Shown piece after piece: positions 1-7,689 of a stretch of 51,017 nucleotides of DNA. The notes under the pieces are model-generated. The model saw nothing but the letters and a program-made list of their open reading frames with translations. It did not search any database and had not been told where the DNA came from. Position 1 is the first letter of the stretch, and every line of letters starts with the position of its first letter. The position numbers were made by a program, and so were the translations under genes. Source of the DNA: Gemella sanguinis ATCC 700632 (GTDB lineage Bacteria; Bacillota; Bacilli; Staphylococcales; Gemellaceae); contig NZ_JNJO01000011.1 of the NCBI RefSeq assembly GCF_000701685.1, positions 1 to 51,017 on the forward strand, written 5' to 3'.

Positions 1-297
1 ACTTTTCACTCTGATCAAGGGTGGGCTTATCAAATGAAGGCGTACTCGAAAAGATTAAAAGAAGAACGTATATACCAAAGTATGTCTAGAAAAGCAAATT
101 GTCTAGATAATTCGGTAATGGAGAATTTCTTTGGGATATTAAAACAAGAGATATATTATGGAACTACATATGATAGTTATAGAAAGCTAAAATTAGCTAT
201 TGAAAAATATATAAAATATTATAATGAAGAGAGAATAAAAGAGAAACTAGGATGGTTAAGTCCTAAGCAATATAGAATAAAACATATGACTGTATAA
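1..297 (+). CDS. IS3-family transposase OrfB, C-terminal part (cut by window edge)
   Basis: The reading frame is open from base 1, so the gene starts outside the window. The visible part is the end of a DDE/rve integrase core. An HSDQG motif at the start carries the second catalytic Asp. ENFFGILK near residue 41 of the reading frame from base 34 carries the catalytic Glu, with a basic residue seven positions later. A YNEERI...LGWLSPKQY tail typical of IS3-family (IS150-like) OrfB proteins follows. It catalyses cut-and-paste or copy-out transposition of its own element. Whether the copy is intact cannot be judged from this end. Confidence 0.9.
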   Translation, partial: TFHSDQGWAYQMKAYSKRLKEERIYQSMSRKANCLDNSVMENFFGILKQEIYYGTTYDSYRKLKLAIEKYIKYYNEERIKEKLGWLSPKQYRIKHMTV

Positions 298-364
298 ATA
301 TAAAAAGATAGCGTAGCAGTCATTACAACTACTACGCTATCCTAAGTCTAACTTTTTGGGGTCA
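1..364 (+). mobile_element. Right end of an IS3-family insertion sequence
   Basis: The transposase end is followed by a hairpin (stem arms 307-316 and 332-341). About 20 bp later comes a stretch reading CTAACTTTTTGGGGTCA (348-364). Read from the other strand it starts TGACCCC, as expected for an IS3-family terminal inverted repeat with TG...CA ends. The left end and target duplication are outside the window, so the outer boundary at about 364 is an inference from the repeat type. Confidence 0.65.
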
Positions 365-439
365 GAACAAAAAGTTGGTTATTTTTAATTTTTTCAAATA
401 GTATTAAAGTAGATAATAGTTAACTATAATAATTTATAT

Positions 440-1556
440 TTATTTTCCACTTGAAATATTTCCCAAAGTTTCTTTAACTAATTCTTCAAAACAAATATCA
501 CTTATTTTTTCATTATTTCTACAAAAATTTCTTCCAAAAAAGCCTGTTCTACCATCAAATTCTTGTTTTCTAACAGTTAAAAAATACTCTTCATGTAGAT
601 ATTCTATAATCTTGTTTGTCTCTTTTGAAGTTAAATTTAAATCATTCTCCAAAACTTTCGTTATAGAAGGCAACCAAAATGTATTAAATCTTCTAAAAAT
701 AAATACTGGCTTAATAGAACCATTTGTTTGGATATAGCGAAATATACGCCAAATAACGACCCTTGCGCTTAACAAACTGACCTTTGAATTTGATTTAATC
801 AAAAGATTTGTAAAGTTATTTTCTCCACTACTCCCTTTTACAAAATTTGGATTTTGACTTCTGAAGGGAAAAGATTCAAGATTTGCTATTTTTTTTGACA
901 TTTCCTCTAGGCTATCCCACTCCTTATCACAAGCATTTTCAATTACCCCTTTAAAAGTACCCTTTTTATTTAAATACTCCTTTATAAAATGTGGTAAATA
1001 ATGTTCTAAATAATAACCATCTTTTTTAGAACGAGTTTTTCTTACAATTTTTAATTCATTATATAGAATACTACTGTTTTCTTTGATATCAACTATATGA
1101 TTCTTCAAGTATTCCTTATCTTTAATCACTTTACCTTCAGCATCAAGAACTCGCAAAGATTCATCTAAACTCTCTATTTTTTTTTGCTCTATTATAATAT
1201 GTCCCAATACCTTTTTCTTTATTTGTTTTTACTGCAGCAATATTGGGATTAACTAAACAAAAAAATAGTGATGCCTCATCTACATTACCTTTTATGTGGT
1301 TTGGAATACCATATCTAATACTCTTTTCATAACTATTAGGCAAACCTTTTTCTACATTTAACCAAGAAAATCCATCACTATCTTTTTTTACTGCTTCAAA
1401 AAAACTATCTATTAATTTTTCTAAATTATTATCATTCCATGGGCTAAATTTTTCAAATAATTCTAAAGAATTTTTAATATTTCCAATTTTTTCAATATAG
1501 CGTTTCTTTAGTAATTGCTCACTACTAATATCTTTTCCATTCAATTTCTTTACCAT
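440..1556 (-). pseudogene. Unrecognised gene split by a frameshift at an A9 tract
   Basis: Two overlapping minus-strand frames (1161-1556, 131 codons; 440-1207, up to 255 codons with only a TTG start) look like one gene of about 370 codons. The coding strand has nine A residues at 1177-1185. With eight A residues the first frame runs straight into the second through RAKKIESLDESLR. I do not recognise the family. The N-terminal part is mixed charged, with a hydrophobic ASLFFCLVNPNIA segment. The last 90 residues look like a winged-helix region (LNLTSKETNKIIEYL, then a basic strand). The gene sits next to an IS end and is very AT-rich, which suggests acquired DNA. It may be dead, phase-variable, or expressed as two proteins. 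Confidence 0.6.
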
Positions 1557-1863
1557 AATTAATTCTCCTCCATTTTTCTAGTTTTATTAATAATATTATA
1601 CCATTTATAATAAAAAAAATTCATATTTATAAATAATTATAGTATTTTATTAATTTAAATCAATTCACTACTCCTTCTATTTATATGATATATCTGGAGT
1701 ATATAAGTAATATTATATTTCAAAAAACTAAAATTTTTTTAGACTATATATTAATAATTATAATATTAGACATTATCGAAGCAAACTCTAATATTAAAGA
1801 ACGAGTTTCAGTTTATACTAAATAATAAAAATACCGAGATAGCTAAACTATCTCGGTTATTTA
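1557..1863. other. Gene-free stretch upstream of the split gene
   Basis: About 300 bp of very AT-rich DNA. It holds the ribosome-binding region of the split gene (GGAGGAG just upstream of its ATG at 1556) and, at its far end, the terminator of the DegV gene. I see no ORF, RNA or repeat in the middle. Confidence 0.5.
1834..1856 (-). terminator. Intrinsic terminator after the degV-family gene
   Basis: Nine-base-pair stem CCGAGATAG/CTATCTCGG with a five-base loop, followed on the minus strand by a T-rich run. It lies 8 bp beyond the DegV-family stop codon. Confidence 0.85.
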
Positions 1864-2706
1864 TTATATTTCATATCCTAAAAGTATTCCACCTTCTTCT
1901 CCGTAAAAACTACAGATTCCAGAAGTTGGTACTGAGATAAACTCTATATTAGAAAATTTCTCAGATAATTTCTCTTCTATTTTTTTGCAAATATTCTCAT
2001 TATTTCTGTGCGTGATAACTGCTCTTCCTCCCTTGTACCCTGCTTTAATCATCTCATCAACAACAGCAGCAACAGCTTTCTTCTCCCCACGAACTTTATG
2101 TAATAGATGCAATGTTCCTTCTTTACTAGCTTCTCCTACCATACGCATATTTAATAATCCTACAACAGCTGCAGCAAGTTTAGATAAACGACCATTTTTC
2201 ACTAAATTATCTACTTTTTCTAATGCAAAAATAAGCTTCGTATTTTTTTGGTATTCATTCATTCTTGCTACTACTTGATCAAATGATAATCCTTCTTTTA
2301 TTAATTCATTTATCTTGAGAAGGAATAAATCATTTTGTCCTCCCGCTGAAAGAGTGTTAATTACATGAATGTTGACATTTTCATCTTCTTCCTTTAACAT
2401 TTTTTGGGCAACGATAGCACTAGTGTAACTACCTGACAATCCTCCAGTTAAAGTTAAAACTATTATATTTTCTGCTCCTCTATATGCTGATAAAAATGCA
2501 TCTGGACTAGGACAAGCAGATTTAGCTGGTTCCGAACTAGCATACATTGCTTTCATCATTTCATCTATATCCATATCCAATGTATCAATATATATTTTAT
2601 CTTCTATTTGAAGCGTAAATGGTACCCTTTCATAGACAACATTTTCTGCTTTATTTGGTATTTCTCTAAAATCACAGGCAGTGTCTACAACTATCTTCCA
2701 CGACAT
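1864..2706 (-). CDS. DegV-family fatty-acid-binding protein
   Basis: 280 codons, the usual DegV length. The N-terminus (KIVVDTACDF) and the TSCPS-like SACPSPDAF segment near residue 65 mark the EDD fold. LTGGLSGSYTSA near residue 88 and the KVDNLVKNGRLSK region near residue 163 are family signatures that line the fatty-acid pocket. In Gram-positive bacteria such proteins (FakB) present bound fatty acids to the kinase FakA for phosphorylation and entry into phospholipid synthesis. No fakA is nearby, so the role as a FakB is family knowledge. It has its own terminator and a GGAGG ribosome site before the ATG. The DUF1836 gene ends 22 bp upstream and is probably co-transcribed. Confidence 0.85.
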   Translation of the reverse strand: MSWKIVVDTACDFREIPNKAENVVYERVPFTLQIEDKIYIDTLDMDIDEMMKAMYASSEPAKSACPSPDAFLSAYRGAENIIVLTLTGGLSGSYTSAIVAQKMLKEEDENVNIHVINTLSAGGQNDLFLLKINELIKEGLSFDQVVARMNEYQKNTKLIFALEKVDNLVKNGRLSKLAAAVVGLLNMRMVGEASKEGTLHLLHKVRGEKKAVAAVVDEMIKAGYKGGRAVITHRNNENICKKIEEKLSEKFSNIEFISVPTSGICSFYGEEGGILLGYEI

Positions 2707-2727
2707 AATTTACCTCCAGGTATTATC

Positions 2728-3156
2728 TTATTTTAATTTTTCTACTAAATCATGAGTTTTTTTATATAATCTAACAGTATCACAAGCTGAAACTATTACA
2801 TCTGGTAAACCTTCTCTTTTCTCTTCATTCATACACATAACGAAGTTATCATACATAGCTTCAGAATCGCCATCTTTTGTTAAACTACTTATAGTTTTAC
2901 TAATTTCTTGAATAGCAAATACATTTTTTAAACATGTAATAACTATTAATCTTGCTAATTGTCTACGACTATATTTTTTCTTTATTGGTTTATCTAGATG
3001 ACCATTTTTCACATAATTATTTATCATCGCAGCTGTTAAGCCTTTATCATCATCAACGATTGATGAACTATCTAACTGACTTACATATAGTAATACTTGG
3101 TCTAGATATAAATCAATAGTAGGTAACTCAGACCATTTCGGATAAACTTTTTTCAA
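2728..3156 (-). CDS. DUF1836 protein, putative MerR-like DNA-binding regulator
   Basis: 142 codons starting at TTG (3156), supported by AAGGAGA eight bases upstream. The protein matches the DUF1836 pattern: an N-terminal WSELPTIDLYLDQVL helix, then LTAAMINNYVKNGHLDKPIKKKYSRRQLARLIVI, a helix-turn-helix-like segment in which a regulator would read DNA, and a helical C-terminus. No target is known for the family in general. Its position directly upstream of the DegV-family gene suggests the two are expressed together. A regulatory role is inferred from the fold only. Confidence 0.75.
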   Translation of the reverse strand: MKKVYPKWSELPTIDLYLDQVLLYVSQLDSSSIVDDDKGLTAAMINNYVKNGHLDKPIKKKYSRRQLARLIVITCLKNVFAIQEISKTISSLTKDGDSEAMYDNFVMCMNEEKREGLPDVIVSACDTVRLYKKTHDLVEKLK

Positions 3157-3235
3157 ATTCTCTTCTCCTTACAATCTAGTTTCGATAATCATATTATATA
3201 GTTTTTAAAAAATATAGTCAAGGAATATAATAAAA

Positions 3236-3271
3236 AAGATTTTGCAATAATAATATTATTACAAAATCTTT
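3236..3271 (-). terminator. Terminator after the MATE gene
   Basis: Long AT-rich hairpin with outer arms AAAGATTTTG and CAAAATCTTT and an inner AATAAT/ATTATT extension, followed by a T-rich run on the minus strand just past the MATE stop codon. Confidence 0.75.
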
Positions 3272-3274
3272 TAT

Positions 3275-4651
3275 TTACTTAGCTGTATTAAGTTTTTTAC
3301 TTATACCTCTACTAAGATTTAAATAGTATCCTAAAACTCCTAATGCATATACAGCAAGACCTATTATCCATCCTATCCATAATCCATCAATACCTACACC
3401 TTTAGTAAAAACTAGATAATACGCTACTGGAATCCCTACAATATAATATCCGACAAACATTGCTAGACATATAGGAACTACTTTTTTATAACCACGTAGT
3501 ACACCTGCTAAGGCAGATGCAAATGAATCACACAGTGCAAATCCTATAGCAAATATTAATAAGTGTGCAGTTAAATCTATCACTCCACTATCAGTACTAT
3601 ATAAGTAAGGTATTTGAGTATCAAAAAGAAGTACTATTAATCCAGCAACACCTGAAGAAATAACTCCAAGAGCCACACTCAAAGCCGTATAACTCTTTGC
3701 AAGTTTATAATTTTTAGCACCTACATGATATGCTACAATAATTGTTGCCGTATTCGCTACACTTACAGGTAAACTATACAAGAAGCCAGAAAAGTTTAGC
3801 GCTGCTTGATGCGATGCTATAATCGTTGTATCAAAACGGGATACCATAAGTGACAATGTAGAAAATACTACTGTTTCTAATGCCGTAGCTATCGCAATTG
3901 GAATACCTAATTTAAAAATTTCACCCCAATATTTAAACCTAATACCCTCTTTTTTAAATATTTTATATTTATTAATTTTCGGATGTTTTAAAGTTAAAAA
4001 AAGAGCTATAAAAAATAGCACAGTGTATGTTAATGACACAGCTATCGCGTTACCTGCACCACCTAATTCAGGCATACCAAATTTACCAAAAATAAATCCA
4101 TATGCTAAAGTAACATTTACCGGTACAGAAATTATCATCATAATCATCGACAATCTCGTTAATCCTAAACTATCCATAAATGAACGCAATACTACATATA
4201 AAAATATAGATAACACTCCAAAACTTTCATAATACAAATAATTTTTAGTTATAGTCGCTATTTTGGCATCCATCCCCAAACTATCTACAATAGGAGCAGC
4301 TAATGTATTAAGTGCTATTACTAGAATAATACTGATAAGTACTGCTATATATAAAAATTGTCTAACCATTACTGGTATTTCTTCTTCTCTTTTCTTCCCG
4401 ATTAAATGTGAAACTATTGGAACTATTGCAAGAACTATTGCATTCAATGTATACATTACAGGGTTCCAAATATTAACTCCCATACTAACACCTGCAAGGT
4501 CTGTTGGGCTATAGTGCCCAGCCATAAATGTTCCTATCATTCCTGATGAATAGGATATTACCTGATAAATTAATACTGGTAAAAGTAATTTAATGAAAAT
4601 CTTTCCACGTTCTTTTATATTTTCACCTTGATACATAACTTCTTCCTTCAT
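3275..4651 (-). CDS. MATE-family multidrug/cation antiporter
   Basis: About 458 codons with twelve predicted membrane segments in two similar halves, as in NorM/DinF-type MATE exporters that use Na+ or H+ gradients to extrude cationic drugs. Family-like segments are GTFMAGHYSPTDLAGVSMG near residue 45, LGMDAKIATITKNYLYYESFG in the first half and LGIPIAIATALETVVFSTLSL opening the second half. I prefer the ATG at 4651: AAGGA lies seven bases upstream, while the GTG at 4666 has no ribosome site. The gene stands alone, downstream of the SRP RNA and transcribed in the same direction. The substrate cannot be read from the sequence. Confidence 0.9.
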   Translation of the reverse strand: MKEEVMYQGENIKERGKIFIKLLLPVLIYQVISYSSGMIGTFMAGHYSPTDLAGVSMGVNIWNPVMYTLNAIVLAIVPIVSHLIGKKREEEIPVMVRQFLYIAVLISIILVIALNTLAAPIVDSLGMDAKIATITKNYLYYESFGVLSIFLYVVLRSFMDSLGLTRLSMIMMIISVPVNVTLAYGFIFGKFGMPELGGAGNAIAVSLTYTVLFFIALFLTLKHPKINKYKIFKKEGIRFKYWGEIFKLGIPIAIATALETVVFSTLSLMVSRFDTTIIASHQAALNFSGFLYSLPVSVANTATIIVAYHVGAKNYKLAKSYTALSVALGVISSGVAGLIVLLFDTQIPYLYSTDSGVIDLTAHLLIFAIGFALCDSFASALAGVLRGYKKVVPICLAMFVGYYIVGIPVAYYLVFTKGVGIDGLWIGWIIGLAVYALGVLGYYLNLSRGISKKLNTAK

Positions 4652-4688
4652 ATATTTTTCCTTCACTTAACTTCTACATAAAAAAAAT

Positions 4689-4708
4689 CCAAAAGCTAAT
4701 ACTTTTAG
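4689..4708 (-). terminator. Terminator after the SRP RNA
   Basis: Short hairpin CTAAAAG...CTTTTGG read on the minus strand, followed by GATTTTTTTTA. It lies a few bases beyond the expected 3' end of the SRP RNA. Confidence 0.65.
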
Positions 4709-4724
4709 ATGTTATCGATTTATA

Positions 4725-4990
4725 ATAAGATGCAACCGAGACTTGAATAGATTAAAAAACCGTTAGTCTAATCGCCAACTCAACCTTGACTAAAACTTAC
4801 ACCCACAGAAGACTTACTTAATGCTGCTTCCTTCCGGACCTGACATGGTTCATAAGTACTGCGTCGTAAGGAGCCTCAGTCTCAACATTACGTGTTAGAC
4901 TCGACATTCCCTATTCTACCCGCATCTCGGTATTCAGCCTTGCTAAAGCGGATTGCAAGTACAGGGCACCGCTAACTCCCCACCTAGCAT
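4725..4990 (-). ncRNA. ffs: Signal recognition particle RNA, Bacillus-type with Alu domain
   Basis: On the minus strand the conserved S-domain tip is present: ACCATGTCAGGTCCGGAAGG followed by AAGCAGCATTAAG, with the GGAA tetraloop and the asymmetric loop that bind Ffh. The 5' part (GGGGAGTTAGCGGTGCCCTG) is the Alu domain typical of the long 260-280 nt SRP RNAs of Bacilli. The RNA scaffolds Ffh for co-translational targeting of membrane proteins. The ends are estimated to within about ten bases. Confidence 0.93.
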
Positions 4991-5037
4991 TTTATTATTA
5001 TAGCAAATTTGAAAATAAAAAGCAAGTTTCAAATTTT

Positions 5038-5811
5038 TTATTTAAACATATTCATTAATATTCTATCACTAAGTCTAGGGAATAACTGGCTTATTTTCAC
5101 CCCTAAAGTATATATGAATGGTAAATTCACTTCTCGTTTTTCTCTTTCTATTCCTCTAATAATTTTAGAAGCCACAAGTTTAGGTGTTAATGATTTATTT
5201 CCTAGTGCTTTTATATATGTTTTATCTTTATCAGCTATATTAAAGAAGTTTGTAGCTACCGGTCCAGGATTAACTGTCATTACATGCACATTATCCTTTT
5301 TTATTTCTAATCTTAATGCATTGAAATACCCAATTAATGCAAACTTAGTCGCAGAATATACAGATGTTTTCGGAGTAGCTATCTTTCCTGCTAAAGAGGC
5401 TATCGTCACAATACTACCTGTTTTTCTTTCTTGCATCTCTTTCGCAATCTCACTAGTCAATTGAATTGTTCCTATAACATTCGTATCAAACATTTTAACT
5501 ACTTCATGATCACTAAACTCATAATAATCCTTCATTAGTCCGTAACCTGCTGCGTTTATAAGAATATCTATTTCACTAACATTTTGCAATAATCCTTCTA
5601 CTTCTTCTTGCGAGCTCATATCAACCGAATAAGTCTCAGCCGTAACTTTTCCAAGGGTTTCGCATTTTTTAGCAACCTTATCAAGCGCTTCTTTTCTTCT
5701 TGCCACTAGAATTAGATCTACATTTCCCTTTCGAGAAAATTGGTAAGCTAGTTCACGTCCTAAACCACTTGATGCTCCTGTTATTAAAATTCTTTTTCCA
5801 TTTAAATCCAT
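5038..5811 (-). CDS. Short-chain dehydrogenase/reductase (SDR)
   Basis: 257 codons from the ATG at 5811, preceded by AGAGG six bases upstream. A longer frame to 5841 would run into the copY coding sequence without a ribosome site. Classical SDR features are all present: TGASSGLG cofactor loop near residue 11, NAAGYG near residue 85, catalytic Ser in IVTIASLAGK, and the YSATK catalytic Tyr-Lys pair near residue 149. It would be a cytosolic NAD(P)H-dependent oxidoreductase of the DltE/YqjQ type; the substrate is unknown. It lies 10 bp downstream of the copY stop in the same direction, so it should be under the CopY-controlled promoter. That is unusual, because copY normally precedes a copper ATPase. 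Confidence 0.88.
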   Translation of the reverse strand: MDLNGKRILITGASSGLGRELAYQFSRKGNVDLILVARRKEALDKVAKKCETLGKVTAETYSVDMSSQEEVEGLLQNVSEIDILINAAGYGLMKDYYEFSDHEVVKMFDTNVIGTIQLTSEIAKEMQERKTGSIVTIASLAGKIATPKTSVYSATKFALIGYFNALRLEIKKDNVHVMTVNPGPVATNFFNIADKDKTYIKALGNKSLTPKLVASKIIRGIEREKREVNLPFIYTLGVKISQLFPRLSDRILMNMFK

Positions 5812-5821
5812 AATTAACCTC

Positions 5822-6256
5822 TTATTCTTTATGATTTCCACAAGTACATTGTCCCTTGATACAATTACAAGGGGTAACTTCTTTTGCTGATTTACGTTTT
5901 TTTTGTAATAATTGAATTACTTCATCTATATCACTTTTACTTAAATTATTTTCTTCAATTGCATATTTAATTATATTTTTTGTTTTTTTAGAGCAGAATT
6001 TTCTTATAAAGTTTCTTGTTAATACTTCTAAACAGTCATTTTCTAAGCATTTTGCACTATATAAAAATTTATTTCCTATTTTTTCTGTTTGCAGCATATC
6101 TTTTTCTACTAATCTAGAAAGTAAAGTTTTTATTGTAGATACCGACCAAGATTTTTTTTCTTTTAGGATTTCTATAACTAGTTTACTTGTTACTTGGTTA
6201 TTACTCCAAACAACTCTCATTACTTCCCATTCTGCTTCTGAAATATTTATCTCCAT
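5822..6256 (-). CDS. copY: CopY-type copper-responsive repressor
   Basis: 144 codons. The first 70 residues form the BlaI/MecI/CopY winged helix (ISEAEWEVMRVVWSN, SVSTIKTLLSRLVEKDML). The C-terminus ends CNCIKGQCTC (CxCx4CxC), the copper/zinc-binding signature that separates CopY from BlaI/MecI. In enterococci and streptococci, Cu(I) displaces Zn from this motif and releases the repressor from the cop box TACANNTGTA. That box is present in the promoter of this gene (6287-6296). The central part contains two extra Cys (CLENDC). No copper ATPase or chaperone follows; the next gene is an SDR. Confidence 0.9.
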   Translation of the reverse strand: MEINISEAEWEVMRVVWSNNQVTSKLVIEILKEKKSWSVSTIKTLLSRLVEKDMLQTEKIGNKFLYSAKCLENDCLEVLTRNFIRKFCSKKTKNIIKYAIEENNLSKSDIDEVIQLLQKKRKSAKEVTPCNCIKGQCTCGNHKE

Positions 6257-6286
6257 GTAACATCTTCCTTAATTTTAATTTTTATC

Positions 6287-6328
6287 TACATCTGTAACTA
6301 TCATACTATGTTAAATTATCTATGTCAA
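6287..6328 (-). promoter_or_regulatory. copY promoter with cop-box operator
   Basis: Read on the minus strand: -35 TTGACA (6323-6328), 17-bp spacer, -10 TATGAT (6300-6305), then TACAGATGTA (6287-6296) over the expected start of transcription. The last element is an exact match to the CopY operator TACANNTGTA. Binding there would block initiation, giving autoregulation and control of the downstream SDR. Confidence 0.85.
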
Positions 6329-6340
6329 TTCATAAAAAAA

Positions 6341-6368
6341 CTCAATTCAAATTATAATCTGAATTGAG
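6341..6368 (-). terminator. Terminator at the end of the GyrI-like remnant
   Basis: Nine-base-pair stem CTCAATTCA/TGAATTGAG, overlapping the stop of the remnant, with TTTTTTT following on the minus strand. Confidence 0.8.
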
Positions 6369-6573
6369 CTGTTTTATTATTTTTTTTAATTGGATGTTTA
6401 ATTATTGTTTTTACCTTTTCTGGTGCAGTTTTACTAACATCTGAAATATATATTTCATGATGAAATCTCTTATCTGATATATCCAACTCATAGCCTTCTT
6501 TTTTCATAAGTTCGTGCATAAGTTCAACAGTTTCAGGTTCATTATCATATGGACCAATATGCATACACTGTAC
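6352..6573 (-). pseudogene. GyrI-like small-molecule-binding protein, C-terminal remnant
   Basis: Seventy codons open from the first ATG (6564). The same frame continues three codons further upstream (VQC) to an in-frame TGA. VQCMHIGPYDNEPETVELM followed by FHHEIYISDVSKTAPEKVKTI matches the last third of GyrI-like (AraC effector-binding type) proteins. The first 130 or so residues are missing; upstream there is only about 30 bp before the stop of the methyltransferase gene. It is therefore a 5'-deleted relic, though its terminator survives. A short functional peptide is possible but unlikely. Confidence 0.75.
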
Positions 6574-6604
6574 TCATAATCCTTTATCAAATCAAAAACT
6601 ATAC

Positions 6605-7324
6605 CTATTTCTCCAAAATAAAAATTATTCTATCTGAACTATCAAAATCTTTATTGTTTTTGTTAAAATCACAGAAATAATCATTTATCTTAAACCCTAT
6701 ACTTTTTATAGAATTAAAAATAGCATCTACTTCATATGTTCGTTGACTATGGAATTGTTCTAACTTTCTATATAATCCGCTATCTTCTTTTACAAAAAAT
6801 GATAATTCACTTTCTACCTCTAACTCTCTATCAGTCTCATAGGTAAACCATAGATAACTAATCTCTTCATCTTCATAACCAAACACTTGATTATTAATCA
6901 TATCTCTAATTTTTTTAGGAGTATGAAGATCAAAGACAAATTTTCCACCTACTTTTAATGAGTCATAAACTCCTTTTAATCCTTCATTAAAATCTTCAAA
7001 ATCTTCAAGATAGTTGAAAACATCAAAGGCACTAAGAACAAAATCAAATTCATATCCTAAATTAGATATTTCTAATAAATCCATAGCGAAATAATTACAC
7101 TCTGGTACTTTTCTGCTTGCTAAAGCTAGCATTTGTTCACTATTATCAACCGCGAATACTTGACCATATTCTGTTAAAGCAGGTAACATTGTACCACTAC
7201 CACAACCTAAATCAAGAACTAGAAGATCTTTTTTATCTCCTAATTCTTGACTAATAATATTTTTATAAGCATCGTAATCAACATCCATCAATTTATCATA
7301 AACAATACTTAAATTTTCGTACAT
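6605..7324 (-). CDS. yqeM: YqeM-like SAM-dependent methyltransferase
   Basis: About 239 codons. I prefer the ATG at 7324 (AAAGG eight bases upstream) over the in-frame GTG at 7333. The class I methyltransferase fold is clear: motif I VLDLGCGSGTM near residue 37, the acidic end of strand 2 in FAVDNSEQML, YFAMDLLEI, and a post-I FDFVLSAFDVFNYL segment. It is the last gene of the psd-yqeG...rsfS operon. This order (yqeK-rsfS-yqeM) is the Bacillus one, so I use that name. The methyl acceptor is not established; ribosome-related modification is a guess from context only. Confidence 0.85.
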   Translation of the reverse strand: MYENLSIVYDKLMDVDYDAYKNIISQELGDKKDLLVLDLGCGSGTMLPALTEYGQVFAVDNSEQMLALASRKVPECNYFAMDLLEISNLGYEFDFVLSAFDVFNYLEDFEDFNEGLKGVYDSLKVGGKFVFDLHTPKKIRDMINNQVFGYEDEEISYLWFTYETDRELEVESELSFFVKEDSGLYRKLEQFHSQRTYEVDAIFNSIKSIGFKINDYFCDFNKNNKDFDSSDRIIFILEK

Positions 7325-7325
7325 A

Positions 7326-7664
7326 TTAAACACCTTTTAAAGGATATTTTTCAAATAGTGCATCTAGTTCATAGTACTCTCTGTCATCTCTTGTCATAAT
7401 ATTTACAACAACATCTCCAAGGTCCATAAGAATCCATTTAGCTTCTCTTAAACCTTCTGTACTATAAATAGTAGCTCCACTTTCTAAAACTTTTTCTCTT
7501 ACTTCTTGAGCAATTGCTTCTACTTGTCTGCTTGTTGATGCATGACAAATTACTGAATAGTCGTATAAAACGCCTGCATTAGTTAAGTCATATGCAACAA
7601 TGTCATAACCATGTTTATCATCACATGCATCTACAACGATTTTTAATAAATTTTCTACTTCCAT
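7326..7664 (-). CDS. rsfS: Ribosomal silencing factor RsfS
   Basis: 112 codons from the ATG at 7664, with AGAGG six bases upstream; the in-frame ATG at 7670 abuts that site. Family marks are the DLTNAGVLYDYSVICHASTSRQVEAIAQEV stretch and the EGLREAKWILMDLGDVVVNIM core with the conserved Trp and Asp. RsfS binds ribosomal protein uL14 on the 50S subunit and blocks subunit joining, mainly in starvation or stationary phase. It lies between yqeK and yqeM, its usual position in Bacilli, and ends just before the yqeM start. Confidence 0.93.
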   Translation of the reverse strand: MEVENLLKIVVDACDDKHGYDIVAYDLTNAGVLYDYSVICHASTSRQVEAIAQEVREKVLESGATIYSTEGLREAKWILMDLGDVVVNIMTRDDREYYELDALFEKYPLKGV

Positions 7665-7689
7665 TTTCATCCTCTTTCTTTATTTTATT

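Noticed and set aside
5009..5464. Plus-strand ORF opposite the SDR gene
   Set aside because: Hydrophobic shadow frame; the minus-strand SDR has all catalytic motifs.
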